A stretch of DNA of 64,000 nt from Roseovarius sp. 217 (GTDB lineage Bacteria; Pseudomonadota; Alphaproteobacteria; Rhodobacterales; Rhodobacteraceae): the NCBI RefSeq assembly GCF_000152845.1, contig NZ_CH902584.1:2099815-2163814 (forward strand), in the 5' to 3' direction. A program made the translations under genes and the position numbers. Below the pieces are notes generated by a model. The model searched no databases, was not told where the DNA came from, and saw only the letters and a list, made by a program, of their open reading frames with translations. Each line of letters opens with the position of its first letter. The first letter of the stretch is position 1. Shown here in pieces: positions 44,525 to 53,590 of this stretch.

Positions 44525-45004
44525 TCAGCCCCCGAAATGCAACACGCAGATCAGCGTAAAGAGACGCCGTGCCGTGTCATTGTCGATCTCGGCCTTGCCC
44601 TCCAGCCGCTCGGCCAGCACCCGCGCCCCCTCGTTGTGAATGCCGCGCCGAGCCATATCAATGGTCTCGATCTGAGAGGGCGGCATATTCTTGACCGCAT
44701 CGAAATAGCTCTCGCAGATGGCCCAGTAATCCTTGACCACCTGCCGGAACGGGCTCAGTGACAGATGAAATTCTGCCGCGGGTTGATCGGCTTCGGTGCG
44801 GATGTCGAACACCAGCCGCTTCTCGCGGATCGCCAATCCGACGCGATAAGGGCCATCGGGAACCACCCTGTCGTCACGATTAGGCAGCGAAAAGCTGTTT
44901 TCCTCGATGAGATCATACATTGCCACCTTGCGCTCCTGCTCGATCTCGGGCGTGGGCGGGGGCAGGTTGGCATCATCCAACTCGATATGGCAAATCCGGC
45001 TCAT
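44525..45004 (-). CDS. UPF0262 family protein
   Basis: The 159-aa protein starts MSRICHIELDD and has the charged, conserved block NRDDRVVPDGPYRVGLAIREK plus DMARRGIHNEGARVL, which are UPF0262 features. Its function is unknown; it is restricted to alphaproteobacteria and usually sits by hisD and the LMW phosphatase gene. Here hisD is absent, so the segment has been rearranged just upstream. Confidence 0.88.
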   Translation of the reverse strand: MSRICHIELDDANLPPPTPEIEQERKVAMYDLIEENSFSLPNRDDRVVPDGPYRVGLAIREKRLVFDIRTEADQPAAEFHLSLSPFRQVVKDYWAICESYFDAVKNMPPSQIETIDMARRGIHNEGARVLAERLEGKAEIDNDTARRLFTLICVLHFGG

Positions 45005-45078
45005 TGTTTTACTCGTGCTGCATCTTTTATCCGTCCCTAGCGCAGCGCGGCCTCTTGGGCAATCACCGCGACCTTTTG

Positions 45079-45100
45079 CGCGACGCTTCTGCGCGTCGCG
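45079..45100. other. Hairpin in the UPF0262-kpsT divergent gap
   Basis: CGCGACGC-N6-GCGTCGCG is a perfect 8-bp stem. No U-tract follows in either direction. The remainder of 45005-45277 shows no gene I can support. Confidence 0.35.
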
Positions 45101-45277
45101 TCACCTGCCCGCCACGCTTGCCGGGAAATCGCCACGATTTCTGGTCAATTGATCACAATATCGCCTTGTTGCATTGGCATATTGTCCTCAAATCGGCAAT
45201 AATATCAAAAAGCAGGCTAAGCCGACCTTAAGAGTGTCCCGTTATCATCGGGAAAGCAGGTATACCGAGGCAATTGA

Positions 45278-45937
45278 ATGCTCGAGTTCGAGAACGTCAG
45301 CAAGTCCTTTTGGACAGGCACACAGCGCAAGGTCATTCTTGATCAGGTGTCGTTTCGAGTAGAACTTGGGCATAGCCTGGGCATCCTCGCGCCCAATGGC
45401 ACCGGCAAGACGACCTTGATCAACATGATGGCCGGATTGGAAAAACCGGATGAGGGCGTGATCCGGCGCGGGTGCCGCATCTCCTTTCCTCTGGGATTCA
45501 TGGGGGGGGTGATCAACCGCCTGTCGGCGCTGGACAACTCCCGTTACATCGCACGCCTTTACGGGCTTGATCCCGACTATATCGAATCCTATTGCCGCTG
45601 GCTCTGCGGATTGGGCGAATATTTCGACCAGCCGCTTGGCACCTACTCCTCGGGTATGCGTGCCCGCTTCAGCTTTGCGCTGATGCTGGCGCTTGATTTT
45701 GACATGTATCTGATTGATGAGGGGATGCCGGGCTCTACTGATGTAGAGTTCAACCGAAAGGCGGGCGATATTCTCAAAGAACGGCTACGCACCACCACCG
45801 TGATCATCGTGTCGCACGATCCAAAGGTGTTGGAAAAATTCGCCCGCTCGGCGGCTGTGCTGATGGGCGGCAAACTTTATATGTTCGACTCCTTGGAGGA
45901 GGCAAAAGAGCTTTATGATTACGAAACCCAAGGCTAG
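45278..45937 (+). CDS. kpsT: Capsule polysaccharide ABC transporter ATP-binding protein KpsT
   Basis: KpsT powers export of capsular polysaccharide across the inner membrane. The 219-aa ATPase has Walker A APNGTGKT (38-45), the signature YSSGM (123-127) and Walker B with DE (147-148) in MYLIDEGMPG, a typical polysaccharide-export variant. Its partner permease KpsM is not in the window. The start overlaps nothing upstream, but the stop overlaps the KpsE-like gene start by 23 bases, so the two are coupled. Confidence 0.92.
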   Translation: MLEFENVSKSFWTGTQRKVILDQVSFRVELGHSLGILAPNGTGKTTLINMMAGLEKPDEGVIRRGCRISFPLGFMGGVINRLSALDNSRYIARLYGLDPDYIESYCRWLCGLGEYFDQPLGTYSSGMRARFSFALMLALDFDMYLIDEGMPGSTDVEFNRKAGDILKERLRTTTVIIVSHDPKVLEKFARSAAVLMGGKLYMFDSLEEAKELYDYETQG

Positions 45938-47564
45938 AAAATTCCGCATCCGCCGTAGCCCGGTGCCGCTATCGCCACGCGTGGCCACAAGCTCCGACGC
46001 GCCGTCGGTCTATGCGGCACCGCACGCCATATCGGCTGCCACGGCCGAGCCTCTTCCTCTTCAGGCCGGACAGGTTGCCTCGGCGCGCGAAACCTCGACC
46101 AGTCAGAACATCGACGATATCCGGCGCGAAGGACTGACGGGGCGCGAATTGCGCATGGCCCGGCGACTGGCACAGAAATACGGACTCGCCCCCACGTCGG
46201 ATTTCGACGCCGTGCGCCTCTTGCGGGCGCGGGGCATCGACCCCTTTCAGCGCGCCAATATCCTTGAACTGGTGGCCAATGACGGCGGCAGCCCGCCTCC
46301 GCCCAACGCGCCCGGCGCGACCCCCGCCTCGCCCTCCGATGGCCGCGTGCAACTGCCGCAAACCGTGCCCGCAGGACGCCAGACGCTGCCCTCCACCGAC
46401 GTCAACCCCGCCGACCGCCGCGCTCAGGAAATCATGGCCATCCAACGCGACATCGGTCGCCGCCGCCGTCGCAAACTGATCCTGCTGTTCTCGCGGCTCG
46501 CGGCCTTCGTCCTGCTGCCGACCATCTTGGTGAGCTATTATTTCTATGCCATCGCCACGCCGATGTATGCCACGAAATCCGCCTTCCTGATCCTGTCGGC
46601 AGATGGTGGTGGCGCCAGTGGGGGCGGTCTTGGCGGTCTCATTCCCAGCCAATTCGCCACGGGCCAGGACGCCATCGCGACTCAGGAATACCTTGAGTCC
46701 AAGGATGCGATGCTGCGCCTCGACGAGGAACTCGGCTTTCTCGCGCATTTCAGTCAGCCTTGGATCGACCCGCTACAACGGCTCGACCCCGACGCCAGCC
46801 ACGAGGTCGCCTACAAACTCTACCGCAAATACGTCAAACTGGGCTACGACCCCACCGAAGGTGTGATCCGGATGGAGGTTTCGACCGCCGATCCCGCCGT
46901 CAGCGCCAAATTCTCGGAGCGTCTGATCAAATATGCCGAGGAACGCGTTGATGACCTCAGCCGAGAGAAACGGCAGGACGCCGTCAGCACCGCCGCCGAC
47001 AGCCTCGATCAGGCCAAGATCGAACGCCGCGCCGCCCAACAGATGCTGGTGACCCTGCAAGAGGACAGTATTCTTGACCCCGAGGGTGAGATTGCCAGCA
47101 TCCGCAACCTGATCGGCACCGTCGAGTTGCAGCTTCAGGAAAAGGAACTGGCTCTCAACATCCAGATGAACAACGCACGCCCCAACGGCGCCCGAGTTGA
47201 GGCGCTGCAAAGTGAAATCATGATCCTCAGCGCTGAACTCGACAAGCAAAAGCGCCGCCTGACCGACGCCACAGCCGGCGAAAGCTCGCTCGCCTCCAAG
47301 ACTGCGGCCATCCAGATGGCGCAGGCCGATCTCGCCACCGCCGATCTCGTGCTGCAATCCGCGCTCGAGGCAAAACGCCAGTCCGAGATCGAGGCGAACA
47401 AGCAGGTGCGCTATCTCACCGTCAGCGTGCGCCCCCTCGCTTCGCAGGATTCCTCCTATCCGCGCGCCTTTGAGAATACGATACTGGCCTTCCTGATCTT
47501 TTCTGGTATCTACCTGCTCATCTCGCTTACGGCGTCCATTCTGCGTGAACAGGTGTCTTCCTGA
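45915..47564 (+). CDS. KpsE-like capsule export inner-membrane protein with N-terminal extension
   Basis: The 549-aa protein belongs to the polysaccharide co-polymerase type: membrane segments at about 187-211 and 522-543 bracket a large periplasmic region with coiled coils (about 320-490). Known KpsE proteins lack the long N-terminal part seen here. That part is cytoplasmic, with a compact helical segment (about 70-120), a Pro/Ala-rich linker and a run of arginines before the first membrane segment. It overlaps kpsT and is followed by kdsA. It probably links the ABC exporter to the periplasmic and outer-membrane channel. Confidence 0.87.
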   Translation: MITKPKARKFRIRRSPVPLSPRVATSSDAPSVYAAPHAISAATAEPLPLQAGQVASARETSTSQNIDDIRREGLTGRELRMARRLAQKYGLAPTSDFDAVRLLRARGIDPFQRANILELVANDGGSPPPPNAPGATPASPSDGRVQLPQTVPAGRQTLPSTDVNPADRRAQEIMAIQRDIGRRRRRKLILLFSRLAAFVLLPTILVSYYFYAIATPMYATKSAFLILSADGGGASGGGLGGLIPSQFATGQDAIATQEYLESKDAMLRLDEELGFLAHFSQPWIDPLQRLDPDASHEVAYKLYRKYVKLGYDPTEGVIRMEVSTADPAVSAKFSERLIKYAEERVDDLSREKRQDAVSTAADSLDQAKIERRAAQQMLVTLQEDSILDPEGEIASIRNLIGTVELQLQEKELALNIQMNNARPNGARVEALQSEIMILSAELDKQKRRLTDATAGESSLASKTAAIQMAQADLATADLVLQSALEAKRQSEIEANKQVRYLTVSVRPLASQDSSYPRAFENTILAFLIFSGIYLLISLTASILREQVSS

Positions 47565-47565
47565 T

Positions 47566-48399
47566 ATGAAACATATCGACCTCAACGGGTGGGCCATCGG
47601 CAATGACCGTCCCCTGACCTTCATCGCCGGGCCTTGCCAGCTCGAATCCGCCGATCACGCCCAGATGATCGCGGGCACCCTGCAAGAGGCCTGCGCCGCT
47701 TTTGGCGCGGGGCTGATCTTCAAGGGCAGCTTTGACAAGGCCAACCGCACCTCGCTCTCGGGCAAGCGCGGTCTCGGTATCGACGAGGGACTCAAGGTCT
47801 TGCAATCGGTCAAGGATGCAGTTGGTCTGCCCGTGCTCACCGATATCCACACCGCCGACCAATGCGCGCCGGTGGCGGAGGTGGTCGATGTGCTGCAAAT
47901 CCCCGCCTTTCTCAGCCGCCAAACCGATCTCCTGATCGCGGCCGGTGAAACCGGCGCGGTGATCAATGTGAAAAAGGGTCAGTTTCTCGCCCCTTGGGAC
48001 ATGCCCAACGTCATCTCCAAGATCGAGAGCACCGGCAACACCCGCATCATGCTGACCGAACGCGGCACCTCTTTTGGCTACAACACCCTTGTCGCCGATA
48101 TGCGCAGCCTGCCGCAAATGGCCGCCACCGGCTATCCGGTGGTCATGGATGCCACCCATTCCGTGCAACAGCCCGGCGGGCGCGGCGGCAGCAGCGGTGG
48201 GCAGCGTGAATTCGCCCCCGTCATGGCGCGCGCTGCGGTCTCGCTTGGGGTTGCTTCGGTCTTCATCGAAACGCATGAGGACCCCGACAACGCCCCCTCG
48301 GACGGCCCCAATATGATCCCGCTCACGCAGATGTCGGCCCTCATCGACACGCTGATGCAGTTTGACCGTCTGGCCAAGGCCAATCCGATCCACCTCTGA
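47566..48399 (+). CDS. kdsA: 3-deoxy-8-phosphooctulonate synthase
   Basis: KdsA condenses arabinose 5-phosphate and phosphoenolpyruvate to KDO 8-phosphate, the precursor of KDO for lipopolysaccharide or capsule linkers. The 277-aa protein has [10 protein letters not shown] near the N-terminus, [12 protein letters not shown], and [10 protein letters not shown] in the middle. The ATG at 47566 lies just after the KpsE-like stop, so the capsule cluster is continuous. Location with kpsT and kpsE suggests KDO is used for the capsule linker. Confidence 0.95.
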   Translation: MKHIDLNGWAIGNDRPLTFIAGPCQLESADHAQMIAGTLQEACAAFGAGLIFKGSFDKANRTSLSGKRGLGIDEGLKVLQSVKDAVGLPVLTDIHTADQCAPVAEVVDVLQIPAFLSRQTDLLIAAGETGAVINVKKGQFLAPWDMPNVISKIESTGNTRIMLTERGTSFGYNTLVADMRSLPQMAATGYPVVMDATHSVQQPGGRGGSSGGQREFAPVMARAAVSLGVASVFIETHEDPDNAPSDGPNMIPLTQMSALIDTLMQFDRLAKANPIHL

Positions 48400-48415
48400 C
48401 CGACAAAGAGCTTCC

Positions 48416-49912
48416 ATGACCAAACCTCTGCCGACCGTCACCCCCAACACTTGGGAATTCCTGCGCGACCCGATGATTGCACCCACGGGGTTCCGCGAAT
48501 ACGACGCCCGGTGGAAATATCCCGATCAGATCAATCTGCCGGGCATCACCGCCTTGGGTCTTGGTCTCGGCACGCAAATGCACGCACGCGGCATCCCGCC
48601 GGTGATCGCGGTCGGCAATGACTATCGTGACTATTCGCTGTCGATCAAGAATGCCCTCATGCTGGGCCTCATGCAGGCGGGTATCACGGTCAAGGACATT
48701 GGCCCCTGCCTCTCTCCCATGGCCTATTTTGCGCAATTCCACCTTGATGTGCCCGCGGTCGCCATGGTCACGGCCTCGCATAATCCAAACGGTTGGACCG
48801 GGGTCAAGATGGGCTTTGACCGCCCGCTGACCCACGGCCCGGATGAGATGGCGGAACTCCGCGACATCGTGCTAGAGGGACGCGGCGAGCCCCGCCCCGG
48901 CGGTGCTTACGACTTCGTTTCCGGCGTGCGCGAGGCCTATCTCGATGATCTCGTCGGTGATTTCCGCATGACCCGCAAGCTGCGCGTCGTCTGCGCCACC
49001 GGCAATGGCACCGCCTCCGCCTTTGCGCCCGAATTGTTCGAGCGTTTGGGCGTCGAGGTGATCGCGTCGCACAACACGCTCGACTACACCTTCCCACATT
49101 ACAACCCCAATCCCGAAGCCATGGAAATGCTCCATGACATGGCCGCCACCGTGCGCGCCACGGGGGCTGATTTCGCGCTTGGCTTTGACGGCGACGGCGA
49201 CCGCTGCGGCGTTGTGGATGACGAGGGCGAGGAAATCTTTGCCGATAAGGTGGGCGTCATCATGGCGCGCGACCTCTCCAAGATTTACCCCAATGCGACC
49301 TTCGTCGCCGATGTGAAATCCACAGGCCTCTTTGCCTCGGATCCTGAACTGATCAAAAACGGCGTGACCGCTGATTACTGGAAAACCGGCCACTCCCACA
49401 TGAAACGCCGGGTCAAGGAATTGGGCGCGCTCGCGGGCTTTGAGAAATCCGGCCATTACTTTCTCGCCGAACCCATCGGGCGCGGCTACGACTGCGGCAT
49501 GCGCGTCGCCGTCGAGATTTGCAAATTGATGGACCGCAACCCGTCGATGTCGATGTCCGACCTGCGCCGCGCGCTGCCGGTGACCTATGCGACCCCCACC
49601 ATGTCGCCCTATTGTGCCGATACCGAGAAATACGCCGTGCTCGACCGCATCGTCGCCAAACTCGTCGCGCGCCACGCCGCAGGTGAACCGCTCGCCGGGC
49701 GTGCCATCAAGGAGGTCGTGACCGTCAATGGGGCCCGCGTCATTCTCGACAATGGCTCTTGGGGGCTGGTGCGCGCCTCGTCCAACACTCCCAACCTCGT
49801 CGTCGTCTGCGAGAGCAGCGTGAGTGACGCGGAAATGCGCGCCATCTTCGCGGATCTTGATGTGGTCATCCGCACCGAACCGGGCGTTGGCGATTACGAT
49901 CAGACGATCTGA
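48416..49912 (+). CDS. Phosphomannomutase/phosphoglucomutase
   Basis: The 498-aa alpha-D-phosphohexomutase isomerises hexose 1- and 6-phosphates for sugar nucleotide supply. The phosphoserine loop VTASHNPNG has the nucleophile Ser121, and the metal-binding motif DGDGDR is intact in the middle. The open frame extends upstream, but the ATG at 48416 gives the natural MTKPLPTVTPNTW start. It is the last gene of the capsule run. Mannose- versus glucose-preference is not decidable. Confidence 0.92.
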   Translation: MTKPLPTVTPNTWEFLRDPMIAPTGFREYDARWKYPDQINLPGITALGLGLGTQMHARGIPPVIAVGNDYRDYSLSIKNALMLGLMQAGITVKDIGPCLSPMAYFAQFHLDVPAVAMVTASHNPNGWTGVKMGFDRPLTHGPDEMAELRDIVLEGRGEPRPGGAYDFVSGVREAYLDDLVGDFRMTRKLRVVCATGNGTASAFAPELFERLGVEVIASHNTLDYTFPHYNPNPEAMEMLHDMAATVRATGADFALGFDGDGDRCGVVDDEGEEIFADKVGVIMARDLSKIYPNATFVADVKSTGLFASDPELIKNGVTADYWKTGHSHMKRRVKELGALAGFEKSGHYFLAEPIGRGYDCGMRVAVEICKLMDRNPSMSMSDLRRALPVTYATPTMSPYCADTEKYAVLDRIVAKLVARHAAGEPLAGRAIKEVVTVNGARVILDNGSWGLVRASSNTPNLVVVCESSVSDAEMRAIFADLDVVIRTEPGVGDYDQTI

Positions 49913-49949
49913 ACCGCACTACATCTCGTATGAAAGACCTCGGGCGAGT

Positions 49950-49975
49950 CCCTGATTAAATCCGGGACGGGGGCA
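49950..49975 (+). terminator. Possible weak terminator of the phosphohexomutase gene
   Basis: Two nested hairpins lie after the stop: GTCCC pairs with GGGAC, and then GGGGGC-AGC-GCCCCC extends to about 49983. There is no U-tract, so termination would be Rho-dependent or weak. Confidence 0.3.
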
Positions 49976-49999
49976 GCGCCCCCATCCCCTCCAAACTTG

Positions 50000-50036
50000 T
50001 GTACAAAACCCGTGTACATATTGCACATCCTGTACA
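50000..50036. promoter_or_regulatory. Three TGTACA hexamers between the phosphohexomutase and M3 peptidase genes
   Basis: Copies of the palindromic hexamer TGTACA occur at 50000-50005, 50013-50018 and 50031-50036. Both flanking genes end here, so no promoter is expected. The tight cluster is unlikely by chance in this GC-rich DNA. Confidence 0.35.
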
Positions 50037-50038
50037 CA

Positions 50039-52051
50039 TCAGGCCGCCAATCCACGCCCCTTCAGCAGCGCCTCAACCCCCGGCATCCGACCTCGGAATT
50101 GCAAGTATAGCGTTTCGGCATCCTCCGACCCGCCGCGTGAAAGAATGTGCGTTTCCAAGGCTTTAGCCCGTTCCGGATCAAATGCCCCGCCCGCCTCTTC
50201 AAAACTGGCAAAGGCATCCGCATCCATCACCTCGGACCACATATAGCTGTAATAGCCGCTGGAATACCCATCCCCAGAAAACACATGCGCGAAATGCGGG
50301 CTCGCATGGCGCATGGTGATGGCCCTTGGCATGCCAAGATTGTCTAATACTTCCAATTGCTTGGCCATGATGTCGCCGGGCGCATCGCCCTCATGAAACG
50401 CCAGATCGACGAGGGCCGAGGCGACATATTCCACCGTCTGAAACCCCTGATCGAAATTCGCGGCCTTCAGCAATTTATCCAGCAATTCCCGTGGTATAGC
50501 CTCTCCGGTCTCGACATGAGTGGCATAGCGCTCCAGCACTTCGGGCACTTCCAGCCAATGTTCATAGAGCTGTGAGGGCAATTCAACAAAGTCCCGCGCC
50601 ACGGAAGTTCCTGAAATACTTTCATAATTCACGTCCGACAGCATCTGATGCAGGGCATGGCCAAACTCGTGAAACAGCGTGCGCGCATCGTCATAACTCA
50701 GCAACGCCGGATCTCCCTTGGCAAAGTTGCAGACGTTGATCACTACCGGCCCCTGCACCTCTGGCCGCTTGGCCTGACCTCGCATGGCAGAGCACCAAGC
50801 CCCCGATCTCTTGGACCCACGCGCGAAATAATCCCCAATAAAAACAGCAACATGCGCGCCATCGCGCGTCACTTCCCAGGCCCGGCAATCAGGGTGATAG
50901 AGCGGCATATCAAGCGCGCGAAACTCCAACCCAAACAGCCGATTGGCACAGCCAAATGCCGCCGCGATCATCGCCTCCAGCGACAAATAGGGTTTCAGGG
51001 CCGTTTCATCCAGATCATGCTCCGCCTGCCGCCGCTTTTCTGCATAGTAACGCCAATCCCACGGCTCCAATTCTCCATTGATTCCATCGGCTTGCATCAT
51101 CTCCGTCAGCCGTGCCGCATCCCGCTCCGCCTGCGCCTTGGCCGGTTCCCAAACCGCCATCAACAGGCCCCGCACCGCCTCTGGCGTCTTGGCCATCTCG
51201 GTTTCCAGCTTGTAGGCGGCAAAATTCGCATAGCCCAACAAGGCGGCCCGCTCCGCGCGCAGGCGCAAAATCTCTGCGGCGACCTCGCGATTGTCAGTCT
51301 CACCTCCCATGGCACCGCGCGAAACCCATGATTCATATGCCTTTTTTCGCAAATCACGACGCGGGGAGAATTGCAGGAAGGGTACGATCAACGACCGCGA
51401 CAGGGTAATCACAGGCCGCTCCAGCCGCTTTTCCTGCCCCGCCGCGTGCGCGGCATCGACCAGAAAACCCGGCAACCCTTCCAGATCGTCCTCGGCCAAT
51501 TCCATTTGCCAGCCGGACTCATCCGCCAGCAGGTTCTGCGTAAATGCCGTTCCCAATTCCGCCAACCGCGCCATGATCTTGCGCATCCGGGCCTCTTCCG
51601 CCCCGGTCAATGCCGCGCCTGAACGGCGAAATCCCCGGTGCGTGAGCATCAACAAACGCGCTTCTTCAGCTGTCAAACCGAGCGTGTTGCGCTCGGCCCA
51701 CAGGCTTTCGATCCGCGCAAAAAGCTCTTTGTTCCCATAGAGTTCCGAGGAGTAAGCCGCTAGTTTTGGGGCGAATTCGCGCTGCAGTTCCTGCCGCTTT
51801 GGATTACTGTCCGCGCCCGCCAATGTGTAAAACACCGACAGCACCCGGTCCAAATCCTTGCCCGTTTTTTCAAGCGCTTCGATCGTATTGGCAAAGCTCG
51901 GCGCCTCTGGATTGTCAGCTATCGCTACGACCTCTGCCCGTGCCTTGGCCATTGCGGTCTCGAACGCAGGTGCGAAATCCGCGTCGGCAATTTGATCGAA
52001 AGGGGCAAGTTTGAACGGCGTTTTCCACTCAGCCAGCAACATGTTGGTCAT
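50039..52051 (-). CDS. M3-family oligopeptidase
   Basis: The 670-aa metallopeptidase (oligopeptidase A/dipeptidyl carboxypeptidase type) has the zinc site H461-E-F-G-H465 in LFHEFGHALHQM, with the ligand Glu further on. The ATG at 52051 is used; an adjacent ATG at 52054 has too little spacing to AAGGAG. No signal peptide is seen, so it acts in the cytoplasm on peptides. Its start lies inside the 3' end of the ThiF-like gene, so it is translationally coupled. Confidence 0.93.
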   Translation of the reverse strand: MTNMLLAEWKTPFKLAPFDQIADADFAPAFETAMAKARAEVVAIADNPEAPSFANTIEALEKTGKDLDRVLSVFYTLAGADSNPKRQELQREFAPKLAAYSSELYGNKELFARIESLWAERNTLGLTAEEARLLMLTHRGFRRSGAALTGAEEARMRKIMARLAELGTAFTQNLLADESGWQMELAEDDLEGLPGFLVDAAHAAGQEKRLERPVITLSRSLIVPFLQFSPRRDLRKKAYESWVSRGAMGGETDNREVAAEILRLRAERAALLGYANFAAYKLETEMAKTPEAVRGLLMAVWEPAKAQAERDAARLTEMMQADGINGELEPWDWRYYAEKRRQAEHDLDETALKPYLSLEAMIAAAFGCANRLFGLEFRALDMPLYHPDCRAWEVTRDGAHVAVFIGDYFARGSKRSGAWCSAMRGQAKRPEVQGPVVINVCNFAKGDPALLSYDDARTLFHEFGHALHQMLSDVNYESISGTSVARDFVELPSQLYEHWLEVPEVLERYATHVETGEAIPRELLDKLLKAANFDQGFQTVEYVASALVDLAFHEGDAPGDIMAKQLEVLDNLGMPRAITMRHASPHFAHVFSGDGYSSGYYSYMWSEVMDADAFASFEEAGGAFDPERAKALETHILSRGGSEDAETLYLQFRGRMPGVEALLKGRGLAA

Positions 52052-53099
52052 CATTCTCTCCTTTACCCCCACATATGGGGCAATCTGCACGACGGCTCAG
52101 CCCGATCTTGCGGCTCTCGCCGTAAAGCGCGTCGTAAATGAGCATGTCTCCGCGCAGAGTCTGCCCCGCTCCGGTGATCAGCTTGACCGCCTCTGCTGCC
52201 ATCATTGCTCCAACCACGCCGGGCAGTGGCCCCAGAACGCCAGCTTCGGCGCAAGAGGGTGCAAGGCCCGCGGCAGGGGCTTGCGGAAAAATGCATTGAT
52301 AGCAGGGGGTGCCATGGGCCGGATCAAACACGCTCAGCTGCCCTTCCCATTGCGATAAAGCGCCTGAAATCAATGGCTTGCCTTGGGCGACTGAGGTGGC
52401 ATTTGACAGATAGCGTGTCTCGAAATTATCGGTGCCATCTAAGATCAGATCATAGTCGGCGAAGAGATCGCTTGCGATTTCCGGTGTCAACCGCCTCTGA
52501 TAGGGGTGCACCACGACATGCGGATTTTGCGCCTGCATCGCCGCCATGGCCGATTGCACTTTGGGGAGACCGATATCGGCATCGCGGTGAATCACCTGTC
52601 GCTGCAGGTTGGAATTTTCAACGGTATCATCGTCGATCACCCCTATCGTCCCCACGCCCGCCGCCGCCAGATAAAGCAGCGCCGGAGAGCCAAGACCACC
52701 CGCGCCAATCACCAGAACGCGCGCCTCTTTCAGGGCTTTCTGTCCCGGTCCACCGATCTCGCGCATGATGATATGACGGGCATAGCGGTTGAGTTCTGCC
52801 CCGGAGAACAAAGGCTTACGAGATGCAACTGTAACGGCCTCACGCTCAGAGCGAGCCCGTAAGCGGGTCAGTCCTGCGCGGTAAACCAGCACGATCACGA
52901 CCGTTCCGCCAACCATCAGCCAGAGCGCCGGGCTTTCGCCCGTGGCCATGCGCAACGCGTGGCCCTCGGGTAGCACCAGATGCGTCAACACCACAGCCGC
53001 CCACAGGCCTGAGATCATCCCCCACCGCAGTCGCCGGGGCGTGCCCAAGGCCGCGCCAATGCTCCAGAGCACTGCTGCCATGACCAGCACCAGCAGCAT
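52029..53099 (-). CDS. ThiF/MoeB-family adenylyltransferase with N-terminal membrane segments
   Basis: The 356-aa protein has two or three hydrophobic segments (about residues 1-75) and then an E1-like adenylyltransferase domain. The domain shows the nucleotide loop VIGAGGLGSPALLYLAAAG, the Cys in LAPSCAEAGVLGP, and two zinc-binding CxxC pairs, CYQC and CPIC. Such enzymes activate the C-terminus of a small sulfur carrier (MoaD or ThiS). No carrier gene is adjacent. It overlaps dut upstream and the M3 gene downstream. Confidence 0.88.
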   Translation of the reverse strand: MLLVLVMAAVLWSIGAALGTPRRLRWGMISGLWAAVVLTHLVLPEGHALRMATGESPALWLMVGGTVVIVLVYRAGLTRLRARSEREAVTVASRKPLFSGAELNRYARHIIMREIGGPGQKALKEARVLVIGAGGLGSPALLYLAAAGVGTIGVIDDDTVENSNLQRQVIHRDADIGLPKVQSAMAAMQAQNPHVVVHPYQRRLTPEIASDLFADYDLILDGTDNFETRYLSNATSVAQGKPLISGALSQWEGQLSVFDPAHGTPCYQCIFPQAPAAGLAPSCAEAGVLGPLPGVVGAMMAAEAVKLITGAGQTLRGDMLIYDALYGESRKIGLSRRADCPICGGKGENDDQHVAG

Positions 53100-53554
53100 C
53101 AGCCAATCCCCGTAGAGCCAAATCCACCCGCGCCACGCGCGGTCTCGTCCAGCGTCTCGACCAGAGTGAACCGCGCCTGCGCAACCGGCGCCACCACCAT
53201 CTGTGCGATCCGCATTCCATGCGTGATTTCAAAGCCTTCGGTCCCGGCATTCATCACGATTACCCCCAAGGGTCCGCGATAATCGCTGTCGATCGTGCCG
53301 GGGCTGTTGGGCAGGGTAATGCCGTGTTTCAGAGCAAGGCCAGAGCGCGGGCGCACCTGCACCTCGTATCCCATCGGCACCGCCAGCCGCAGCCCCGTGG
53401 GCACAAGAACCCGCGCGCCCGGTGCCAGCATGACCCGGCCGCGATCTGGAAAGTTCGCGCGCAGATCGGCCCCGGCCGCGCCTGCGGTTTCATAGCCGGG
53501 CAAGCCAAGGGTGCGGTCCGCCCCTTCCTCCCATTGAATCGCGACGGTCAGCAT
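53099..53554 (-). CDS. dut: Deoxyuridine triphosphate nucleotidohydrolase
   Basis: Dut converts dUTP to dUMP and pyrophosphate, keeping uracil out of DNA. The 151-aa protein has the trimeric dUTPase motifs: [32 protein letters not shown] and a C-terminal FGSTG. The start is the ATG at 53554. Its last base overlaps the ThiF-like gene start, and it follows coaBC at 36 bases, a pairing common in proteobacteria (coaBC-dut). Confidence 0.97.
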   Translation of the reverse strand: MLTVAIQWEEGADRTLGLPGYETAGAAGADLRANFPDRGRVMLAPGARVLVPTGLRLAVPMGYEVQVRPRSGLALKHGITLPNSPGTIDSDYRGPLGVIVMNAGTEGFEITHGMRIAQMVVAPVAQARFTLVETLDETARGAGGFGSTGIG

Positions 53555-53590
53555 GCGGCCCTCTTCATCATGTTGAAAATACGCATGATT

